This document shows positions 11,892-21,215 of a stretch of DNA of 64,000 nucleotides, piece after piece. The first letter of the stretch is position 1, and each line of letters starts with the position of its first letter. Source of the stretch: Adiantum capillus-veneris (taxonomy: Eukaryota > Streptophyta > Polypodiopsida > Polypodiales > Pteridaceae); the NCBI GenBank assembly GCA_014529385.2, contig CM043964.1, forward strand, positions 139,214,529 through 139,278,528, in the 5' to 3' direction. Made by a program: the position numbers and the translations under genes. The notes beneath the pieces were generated by a model, which did no database searches, was not told where the DNA came from, and saw only the letters and a list, made by a program, of their open reading frames with translations.

Positions 11892-13089
11892 TTAGGGTTG
11901 CTTTCTATCCAGCCTTAGAAGATTGTTCTCAGCTTTCACCTTATTTATATAAGCCTTTGTTGTGGTTGCCTTCAAAACTCCTTTTGTGTTACAACCCAAT
12001 TGCCTAGCTAAAGTGGTCAATTGTGACGCCTTCATGCTTTCAATGGGTGTACGCTCCTTTGCTAAGATCTCTTGTATTTGGGCTCTTCTCATTTCATTGC
12101 GGTGGCTTGTGTCACTTGCATTTTCAATGATAGTTTCATCCCTGTCACCTTTTGCAGGTGGTATTCTTCTTGTAAAGAACACCTTAGCTGACCAAACATC
12201 ATTTTTTTGCTTCCAATACTCCATGATTTGTTTGTATTCACATCATTTGTCACTATAGGTTGTCCGTAACGATTAGAAGCAATTAAATCACGCACATCCC
12301 TTCTCTCATCAAGCTGAATCAAGTATGGCAGTAGCTCCTCCAAGAGCATATTGTCAACCATCTTCTCAGCATCAAATTGTGGTGGAAAAATGCAATTGTT
12401 TTCTGGTGAAATACATCCCTTGTAAGGAGAGTCATCAATAAGCACTGTTCTTTGTGGATCACATTCAAACCCCATGGCAATTTTGACTAGAGGCTTGAAC
12501 ATTGCCTCAACGTTTGGATTGTCGGGTCTAAACAATTTTTGAGTTTGAGCGGTGTAGCAAACATCTTGCGACCAAATTGCAAAGAAAGGCAATGTATCCT
12601 CAGCTAAGTTGTTTAGTGCTGCAAGGATTTGATACACATTATTCCTAGTAGCTGTCGACCAAATTGCAACATTAAACCTCTGTAAAATAGTCTTCAAGAA
12701 TTGGATGCAACCTGGCCTGAGTATAATATATCTTTTTGAATCCATTTGCACTGATTTGTGGTGTGAGGATGGTTGAGGGGAACGTTTCAACAATAGACCA
12801 TTTAAATCCAATATAATTGTAAACATGGACTTCCCAACATCTACGCTACATGACGTAGTACCAATTGGCAATAGCTCGTGAGTGGACTTTTCAGTCTCTT
12901 TTGATGTACGTTGCATTTTTGAAGCATCGATTTCTTGGTTCTCATTATTGGAAGCTTGCTCAAGTTGCACAACACTAGACTCTAGTATAGAAATATCATC
13001 CATCTTGGGCACTTTAGAAACCATAGAATCTATGGATTCTATAGTTGTTGACTGAACCATATGAGCATTATCCATCCCAATTTGTGAAT
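11892..13089 (-). pseudogene. FCP1/NIF-type HAD phosphatase-like gene, probably frameshifted
   Basis: An acceptor (TGTTTTCTTAG) opens the exon at 13,089; the first in-frame ATG is at 13,075. The N-terminal ~80 residues are polar and unrecognised. Then comes an FCP1/NIF domain: FTIILDLNGLLLKRS (motif I), YIILRPGCIQFLKTIL, VAIWSTATRNNVY, and RTVLIDDSPYKGC with the paired Asp. The nucleophile Asp of motif I is present but the second Asp is Asn, so catalysis is doubtful. At about 12,225-12,250 the frame must shift by one base to continue into a plausible C-terminus (YWKQKNDVWSAKVFFTRR ... SMKASQLTTLARQLG) that may form a small helix-extended-loop or SAP-like fold. This could be a sequencing indel, an unusual junction or real decay. 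The domain normally dephosphorylates proteins such as the RNA polymerase II tail; a binding or regulatory role is the alternative if it is expressed. Confidence 0.7.
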
Positions 13090-13731
13090 CTAAGAAAACA
13101 CACACACAAATGGTATCTCAAAACCACTAGAATTTTATTCACCATATTTATATGTAGAACTCCTAGTAAGAAATTTATTTAAGGTAAAGTTGTTGTTAGA
13201 ATCCTTGCAACCATTTTCAGCATTCGTACACCAAACACCACTTGTCTAAAATACAATCTACTAACTCAACATTTTCCATCCTACACTTTATTAAAGATGA
13301 GTACTTAAAGTGAAAACTAAAAGCCACCCTTGTTGAGGAAACATGGATACAAGGTCCACCAAATGTCCAACCTAGACTACAAGCAAAAAATTAGAGATTT
13401 GGCTTAGATTTGGATTCAAAGGCCACCACTTATTCAAGTAAGATAACTCCACTTGTTTAAGACAGTAATGTTTGAAGCCCCACCACTTGTCCAACTTAGA
13501 AATTGATTAAATTTTGGTAAGATTTATCACAAATCTAGAGTAGAATCAAGATTCTATGGCCAAGGTAGTCAAATAAGTTAGACAACACACAAAGCATAAG
13601 AGCACTTTAGATTCTCGTTGAGCATAAACTAAACAATAATCAAATGTTATATTCACTTGAGATTTCATCCATGAAAAATGAAAATGATGCATGTACTTGA
13701 GATTTCCATCCATGTACAATACTTTACAATG
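13090..13731. other. Spacer with scattered family words
   Basis: No gene is recognised. Words such as CAAGGTCCACCAAATGTCCA (13,348) and CCACCACTTGTCCAAC (13,477) are diverged members of the satellite family in plus orientation, within the gene module. Confidence 0.6.
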
Positions 13732-14288
13732 TCAAGTAAAGTTATAGTCAGCAAACAACTCTTCTCCTGCTTCAACTTGACAAATAGTCTCAATGCATAC
13801 ATGACCATATTCTTCTCACTTGATATGTGAAGAGGTGCATTTATGCCAAGGTGGCAAATTTGGATCAAATGTATAGCGTACGTTGGGACAGACATTTGTA
13901 CTGTGAGAACTATTTATATAGCCCGACACGTTTCCTTCTTCTACACAACCAATAATGTATGATTGATCTTCCTCTTCTTCTATGTTTGGATCCTCTAGAA
14001 GAGAATATTTATAAGCTCTTGGAAAAATTTTGCATATCTTTTTCCAGTCTTGAAATCTATACTTATGCCCTCCATAGTTTAGAATAGTCAAACCACTTTC
14101 CAGGGTAGTATGCACAAATAGCCCATAACCAGCTCCTTCAATACATGAAAGTCGCACTTCAAAATCCACACCGTTAATATGGAAAATTACATCTTTGGGA
14201 ATAGGAAAAGTTGGTGTCCCAAAAGGATCTTCATGCCAATCATAGTGTGAAATACATCTAGTTTTTATATCACTTAACTCCTTTGTGT
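13732..14288 (-). pseudogene. SET-domain exon with an in-frame stop
   Basis: A strong acceptor (CTTCTTTTTGCAG) opens the exon at 14,288. The phase fits the donor that ends the 16,874-18,254 exon, so both may belong to one transcript. The exon reads CISHYDWHEDPFGTP, then a SET-type sequence: SCIEGAGYGLFVH, TILNYGGHKYRF, GYINSSHSTNVCPN (place of the N-H-S-C-x-P-N cofactor motif, diverged) and, after the stop, ICQVEAGEELFADYNF, which matches the GEEL-x-x-D-Y end of SET domains. SET domains transfer methyl groups from S-adenosylmethionine to lysine. The TGA at 13,816-13,818 sits inside the domain and the frame is unchanged on both sides. The codons CAA GTG AGA in a neighbouring frame resemble a splice donor, but no matching acceptor is obvious. 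Most likely a nonsense mutation. Confidence 0.72.
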
Positions 14289-14339
14289 CTGCAAAAAGAA
14301 GAAAATATTATGCATAAAATAATGACAATATCAAAGAAA

Positions 14340-16370
14340 GATATCATTATTTTATAGTCCAATAGGTCTATTGTATGGAAGACTTAGAGTGCCTCTTACA
14401 TGGTGCCTCCAAGGTTTCCAAAAAATAAAATCATTGGAAAAAAAAGGCCACTGTGTCTCCAATCTATTGCCCATTTGAAGCATAGAGAGAACCAAGGTCC
14501 ACCACTTGTCCAAGCTAGACATGGAGCATTGACACAAGATCCAACACTTATCCAAGAACCCTATAGTATATGTGGTAACATGGGATGCATTGATGCAACA
14601 AAAGTAGTCTAGCCTCCTCATCCATCTCTTTTTTCTTGTAGCCTAGAGGGATTAGTTTCAAGGTCTATCACTAGTCAAAAACTACACATAGAACATTGAT
14701 ACAAGGTTCCACCACATGTGAAACCTATCATCTCTAGTAGCATGGATGGTTTGATATCAAGGTTCACGCGTGTCCTACCTATACTCTATTGTAGCATAGA
14801 GATTCTGGTTTGGTGGTACTACACTTGTCCAAACTTGGCTTGTTGTTGATATCTGGAGGTAATCAAGGGTCCTCCACTTGTCCAAGTTAGGCATATAAAA
14901 CAATTGCAAGGTCCACCATGTGTACAACATATGATTGATTATAGCATGCATGGTCTTATTTCATGGGCAACCATCTTCTCTCCAACATGTGTCCAACCTC
15001 GGCTCCATTGAAGCATGGAGAGAAGCAAGGTCCACCACTTATCAAAGCTATTATTTTCTCCCAGTGCTTTCAAAACCCATAATACGTTGTACATGGGGGG
15101 GGGGGGGGATTCTTGTTTCAAGGTCCACCACTTGGCTAAGATTGGATCCATTGAAACATAAAGAGAAGCAAGCTCTACCATTTTTCCAAGCTAGGTGCCA
15201 TTGAAACATGAAAACCCCATAATATGTTGTATACGGGGGGTTTTTTCACGGTCTACCACTTGTCTAAGCTATGGTCCATTGGAACATGGAGAGAATCAAA
15301 GCTCCACCACTTTTCTAAGCTAGGATCCATTGAAACATGGAGAGAAGCAAGCTCCATTGTTTGTCTAAGCTAGGCTCCATTGGAACATGGAGAAAACAAG
15401 CTCCACCACTTGCCTATTATTGCATAGAGATTCTGGTTTGAAGGTCCACCACTTGTCCAACCTTGCCTTCATGTATGGAGATAATAAAGAGTGCAATGCT
15501 TCTCTAAGCTAGGGACATAAAAGAGTTTCAAGGTCCACTACATATACGATCTATGATGGGTTGTAGCATGGGAGGTTTCATTTTAAGGTTGACCACTTCT
15601 CCAGCTCCGCTTGTCCAACCTCAGATCCATTGAAGAATGGAGAATAAAGGTGTACCAACTCTCCAAAATAGGCAAGAAATCTCTATAAAACCCATGAATT
15701 GTTAATATATGCTATGCTGTGGAGTTTTGTTTGAAGTTCCACTCCTTATCCAAGCTACAATCCATTGAAGCATGGAAATAAGTAAGATATATCTATAGTC
15801 CAAGATAGGATCCATTGAAACATAGAGAGAATCAAGGTCCACCACTTGTCCAAGCTATGCATGGGTAATTGATATAAGGACCACTACGTTTTCACCTATA
15901 CTATGCTCTATCATGGATGGTTTCATATACCACCAATTTTCCAACCTATTTAGTAGGTTGTATTATGGGGGTTTGGTTTCAAGGTACTTCACTTGTCTAA
16001 GGTGGGTTCCATTGAACCATGGAGAGAAACAATGTCTACCACTTGTCCGAAATATGCTCCTTTAAAACATAAAAGCAAGGTCCACCACTTGTCCAAGCTA
16101 ATGTTTCTCTCCATTGAAGCATGGAGAGAAACAAGGTCTACCACCTGTCCAAAATATGCTCCATTGAAACATAAAAGCAAGGTCCACCACTTGTCCAAGC
16201 TAATATAACAAATGGGTGTTGGTTACAAGGTGTACCACACTTGTCTAAACTAGTCTCCATGCAAGGTCTACCACATGTCCAAGCTATATGATCTTGGTTT
16301 TGAAGGTCTACCACACCTCTTGAAATTAGGATCCATGTAAGGTCCACCTTTTGTCAAGCTATGCCTTTAG
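14340..16370 (+). repeat. Diverged satellite family inside the large intron
   Basis: Between the SET exon and the upstream exon, the word AAGGTCCACCACTTGTCC and its partner CTCCATTGAAACATGGAG recur in plus orientation, heavily diverged and irregularly spaced, with small tandem duplications (for example 15,990-16,210, where a ~110-bp piece occurs twice). A run of 13 G lies at about 15,097. If the exons are one gene, its ~2.6-kb intron is built largely of this repeat. Confidence 0.8.
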
Positions 16371-16873
16371 TGAGTACTAAAACTAAGTAAATTGCAGTAC
16401 TTAAATACCTTTCCAAGCTCATTAAGATTTTGGTCTCTAAGGCCACCACCACATGTCTAATCTATGCTCTAATTGATTACTTATGCTAGTTCTCAAAGTC
16501 CAAACATAAGCTCCCTTCTAGCAAGGTTAGTTTAAATTTAGGCTCCAGTCTAAGTAGGTTCAATTTATGAAGCATCACCATTTAACCATGCTACGATCTA
16601 ATGTATCATATCAAGGGGGTATTGATAAAAGGTCCAAAACTTATTGAGTTCAAGCTCTTAAGTAATTAAGTCTTTGTGAGTATTAAATGTTATAGTTTTA
16701 GTCTAAAGATCCACCATTCAAAAACTCAAGTAATTTATTATTTACATTCAAACCTTGAATGCTTGAGATAAAAAATACAAACTCAATCAATACTATATAA
16801 AGCAAAATCTAACATTAAGAGTATCAAATCAGTAACAAGAAACACTAACATGCACAAGAAACTCAAAACATAC

Positions 16874-18254
16874 GTGTCTCCATTTCCAAAAAGTCCTCCA
16901 TTGACAGAGGATGTTGTTGTTGTTGTTCTTCTTCTCTTTGTGGAGAGCACTCCTCTGTAACAGGCACAATGTCATCTGATTGCGAAGTGGATTGTTGAAG
17001 TCCAGCCCATTTTTCTATATCTTCATGAGACTTAGCAAAGTCTAGCAGCATGGTCTCCACGTTTTTTGCCTCCTCCACACTATCAATTAAGCATATAACT
17101 TCTTTTTTCTGTTGTATTCCTTCTTGTGCAACCAAGGAGCCATCACCAAAAACATCAACAAGCTTGCGGTCTTCAAAACAATATGTACGAATGTAGTGCT
17201 TGACCAAAGCTCTTTTTTTGGCCTCCAAATATTGCAAATCTGACATATCGTTATCTGCTACTTGAAGAAGAGAACAATCAATTGGCATGGGATGTTCCTC
17301 TGATCTTCTTCTCAGGTCTTCAAATGCATTGCCTTGTCCCAAGAAGGCAATAACTGTTAGGAATTGAATTGCTCCTTTGCAAGGAGCTGATGGAAAGTGA
17401 TGCAATGCACCACAACAATGGTAGCTCAGATTATCTCCCATGGCGTGAAAGGCACATTGCAATTTTGTGAAGTTAGTGAAATCCACAAATGCAAGAAAGA
17501 CAAATCCAGGATCTGTTGACCCTCCAGCAATAGCCAAGATCCCATCCAAAGCATTGTTAAATGTCTCCTCACTCCACTTCAAATTGCCTCCAACGTTTTT
17601 TGTCATATCTAAAACACATAAGCCAATAGGCACTTTATTATTGAAGTGGCGCATCAAGTAGAGATTGCCTTCCATTTGTAGGCTCACCACATAGATTGAC
17701 CATGGCAAATCTCTAGGCTCAGTTTTCTCCTTTTGAAGGTGAATTGCCCATTGCATGTATTTTATTGCTCCATCTGGAAAAGCCATTTTCTTTGTTCCAC
17801 GCGTCAAACTAGATTTGATCCATTCCTCGCATAGCATTAAAATTGTTTTATAAACAACATCATTGATGTTATACATTTTGACCACCTCCTCCCAGTCTTT
17901 ACATGGTGAAGACTCATTCAAATTGTTGAAGCCTTCAAGAAGTGCATCTTGAATCAATTTGTCTTGCTTCAACTGCTTGATTCGATCATACATGTCAGTT
18001 GCATCACCATCCTTTGCACTCTTTGACAGTAAAATCTTCTCATCTCTAATCTCTTCTTGAATAGTCTTTACCTCTGATTCCTCAAGGCCACAAAGGTATC
18101 TAAATACAGTTGTTGGGGGTTTCTTATTCTCCTCTTCTAGATTTTCAATGATTTCTATCCAGCAATCATAAACTAAATCAGAGTACGTGACCATGTGTGC
18201 CTGTTTAGCAATCCAACTTGCTGCTGCACTCATTCTTGCCAATCGAAGAAAAGC
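16874..18254 (-). CDS. Exon 3 of a large minus-strand gene: unrecognised domain, possibly methyltransferase-like
   Basis: Acceptor TTTCTTTTTAG at 18,255 and donor CAC|GTATGT at 16,873 bound a 460-codon exon with no stop. It joins exon 2 in phase (GWD|AFLRLARMSA). The first ~140 residues are mostly charged helix. From about residue 180 (counting from the codon at 18,242) the order PWSIYVVSLQ, KVPIGLCVLDMTKNVGGNLK, WSEETFNNALDGI, DPGFVFLAFVDFTNFTKLQ, then FPSAPCKGAIQFLTVIAFLG recalls an N6-adenine or amino methyltransferase fold, with DMTK (212-215) in the place of the D/N-P-P-Y/F/W motif. If so, the catalytic motif is lost. This fold call is inference from spacing. The C-terminus is acidic with a Gln run (EEEQQQQHP). 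The exon is intact, unlike its downstream neighbours. Confidence 0.65.
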
Positions 18255-18338
18255 CTAAAAAGAAATAGAGAAATAATTAAACTATTGAGCAAGATTTGTT
18301 AATTAAACACTATCAAAAAGACAAAGAAAATAACTTAC

Positions 18339-18876
18339 ATCCCATCCGGCACGAGATGCATGTCCCTCTGCAATTCCACTTGCTGCCTTTGGTGGTCGTC
18401 CTGAGAAGATCCATTGACTCCGTAAATGTCTCAATATTTGGCTGTAAGGTTGCTTGACATACAATGCCTGAGCCTCCTCATTTGCAATGGCAGATATAGC
18501 AGTTGCAACAAATGGAGGAGCATTCACAACAATGCGAGCCTTTCTAAATTTATACACGCTAATCAGTCTTTCAAATATCTCTTTGTTGTTTTGTTCATTG
18601 TGAAGCAAAACTTTTGCAGCATAGATTGAATGCTGCCCATCAAGAATCCAATAATGATAATCTTTAATTTTTTGCTCCTCTACCTCTTCTACTGCCAAAG
18701 GAGTCCCCTTCTTTGATTTTGCATTTCGAACAGGCATCAAATATGCACATGCTGCAGGCTTGGTCGTACTCCGTGAAAATCCAAATAACACACTTTCAGC
18801 GTGTTTTTTATCCATAATACGTGCATTATAGTGATCAGGAGCAAGCCAACAATTTTGAATAGGGATATCAAATTCC
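18339..18876 (-). CDS. Exon 2: ParB-like DGQHS domain
   Basis: Acceptor CTTTCCAAATATAG at 18,877 upward and a perfect donor GAT|GTAAGT at 18,338 bound this exon. The 84-bp intron to exon 3 is clear. The protein reads EFDIPIQNCWLAPDHYNARI, then AYLMPVRNAKSK and YHYWILDGQHSIYAAKVLL. The last is the I-x-D-G-x-H-R-x-x-A-A pattern of the ParB/DGQHR nuclease-like fold, with Ser in place of the usual Arg. Prokaryotic members bind DNA or nucleotides; in eukaryotes such domains occur sporadically. The remainder ends in GRPPKAASGIAEGHASRAGW. No stop is seen. Confidence 0.65.
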
Positions 18877-18907
18877 CTATATTTGGAAAGGAAAATAATT
18901 TATGTAC

Positions 18908-19532
18908 TTATTCATTCCACCTGTATCTTTTTCTTGTCCTTTCATGGCCTCAGCTTCTAAAACATCTGGATCCACAATTCTCATCTTTGACATTGAACCC
19001 TCTGTTGATGAGGATGCCAAAGATGCCTTGTCTACATCCAAAATGGAACTAGTTCGCTTAGCTGCTACTTTTTGCACTTTTGCTTGCTTCTTTGTGGATG
19101 GTGGTCGTGAAGCTTTCACCTTTTTTCGTTGTAGTGTGGCAATGATGGAGCTTTGAAGTTGATCTGCTGTGATGTTTGGATTTGATTCTGCAAACTTCCA
19201 TCCTCGAGAAAACATTGTCTCTTCTTTGTTTCTAGACATGCGCTCCAATGCATATGCTCCTGGAGATAGTTGAAATTCTAGATTCATTGGAACTAGAATG
19301 TCAATGCATTCCACCTCCGGATGACTATCAACTACAGAGACAGATGCTTCCACAACTTGTCCAACATCTTCAAACAAGCTGTCATTCTCCTTTTTGGCAA
19401 TAAATAGATGCACCTTATGAAATTGTGCACCCTCTATACCATGTATGTCCAAATACCATTTCCTAACATCATTGCAAGTATAGTCAACTGAGACAGCAAC
19501 CCTTGCAACCTGTTTTTTTGGAGCCATCTTTC
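18908..19532 (-). CDS. Exon 1 (first coding exon), start codon at 19,527
   Basis: A canonical acceptor (TTTTTTTTGTTTCAG) ends at 19,533, and the ATG at 19,527 opens MAPKKQVARVAVSVDYTCND. Any 5' untranslated exon therefore lies further right, beyond at least the start of the satellite array. The ~205 residues are unrecognised: a mixed alpha/beta N-terminal half (WYLDIHGIEGAQFHKVHLFI) and a basic, Ser-rich linker (KKVKASRPPSTKKQAKVQK) that looks nuclear. The 3' boundary is uncertain. The only donor in the right phase (AATAA|GTACAT at 18,907) would leave a 31-base intron, unusually short; the next choice, CAG|GTGGAA at 18,920, gives 44 bases but the wrong phase. Without splicing, a TAG intervenes. 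Confidence 0.6.
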
Positions 19533-19611
19533 CTGAAACAAAAAAAACCAAATGTTATTTTAGCATATACTTTTTTGTAATGAATTAAGTTTGTGTGAAT
19601 ACAAGTCCACC

Positions 19612-19759
19612 ACTTGTTCAAGTTAGATCTAAGCAAGTATACATAGTAATCTTTTAAGCTAGTAAACTAAGGGAAGGGAGAAGTAAGGTCCACCACTTGT
19701 CCAAGCTCAGCTCTAGACAACATGGAGAGATTCGAGGTCTACTAATTGTCTAATATAGG
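19612..19759 (-). repeat. Array-boundary segment, inverted copy
   Basis: The reverse complement follows 10,826-10,971 and 4,326-4,485 closely, including the ATGTTGTCTAGAGC and TATACTTGCTTAGATCTA words. It lies only ~75 bases outside the first coding exon of the minus-strand gene. Together with copy 2 it brackets the 11.0-19.6 kb module in inverted orientation. Confidence 0.8.
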
Positions 19760-21215
19760 CTAACTATATTGAAACATAGAGAGAAGAAAAGGTCCACCAC
19801 TTGTCCAATCTAGGGTCCATTGAAACAAGGAGAGAAGGATGCTCCACCATTTGTCCAAAATAGGCTCCATTGAAACATGAAGAGAAGCAATATGCACCAT
19901 GTCTTCGAGATGCTAGGCTCCATTGAAATACCTTAAACCCACGATATTTTGTATATGTGGGGTTTAAATTCAAGGTACACCACTTGTCCAACCTATTCTC
20001 CCTAGTAGCATGAGTGGTTTTGGTCTCAAGATTCACCACTTTTCTACTCTATGTCATTATATTAAGAAGATCTAGGTGTTAAGGTCCACCACTTGTCCAA
20101 CCTATAAGGCTATATCTAAAATGGTATTATTTACCACCACTTGGAATGCACATGATAGGTTTTACATAGGGGTCTGGTTCCAAGGTTCACCACTTGTCCA
20201 AGCTAACTCTATTGAAACATAGAGAGAATCAAAGGTCCACCACTTGTCCAAGCTAGGCTCCATTGAAACATGGAGAGAAGGATGCTCCACCATTTGTCCA
20301 AGCCAGGTTCGATTGAAACATGAAGAGAAGCAAGCTGCACCATGTCTCCAAAATGCTAGGCTCCATTGAAATATCTTAAACCCATGATATTTCGTACATG
20401 GGGGTTTACATTCAAGGTCCACCACTTGTCCAACCTATTATCACTAGTAGCATGAGTGGTTTGGTCTCAAGATTCACCACTTTTCCACTCTATGTCATTA
20501 TATTAAGAATATGTGGGTGTTAAGGTCCACCACTTGTCCAACCTATAAGGCTATATCTTAAAGGTTATTCTTTCTACCACTTGAAGTGACCATGATAGGT
20601 TTTACATGGGGTTTGGTTCCAAGGTCCACCACTTGTCCAAGCTAACTCTATTGAAACATAGAGAGAAGCAAAGGTCCACCACTTGTCCAAGCTAGGGTCC
20701 ATTGAAACATGGAGAGAAGGAATGGTCCACGATTTGTTCAAGATAGGCTCCATTGAAACATGACGAGAAGCAAGCTGCACCATGTCTCCAAGATGCTAAG
20801 TTCCATCGACATACATTAAACCCACGATATTTTGAAGATGAGGGGTTTACATTCAAGGTCCACCACTTGTCCAACCTATTATCTCTAGTAGCATGAGTGG
20901 TTTGGTCTAAAGATTCACCACTTTTCCACTCTGTCATTACGTTAAGAAGATCTGTGCGTTAAGGTCGACCACTTGTCCAACCTATAAGGGTATATCTTAA
21001 AGGGTATTATTTCTCACCACTTGAAATGTCCATGATATGTTTTACTTGGGGGTTTGGTTCCAAGGTCCACCACTTGTCCAAGTTAACTCTATTGAAACAT
21101 AGAGAGAAGCAAAGGTCCACCACTTGTCCAAGCTAGGCTCCATTGAAACATGGAGAGAAGGATGCTCCACCATTTGTCGAAGCTAACTCTATTGAAACAT
21201 GGGGGGTTTACATTC

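Noticed and set aside
13816-13830. Splice donor (CAA|GTGAGA) in the SET exon instead of a stop
   Set aside because: The sequence right after the TGA continues the SET domain in the same frame without a gap, so an intron here would remove conserved residues.
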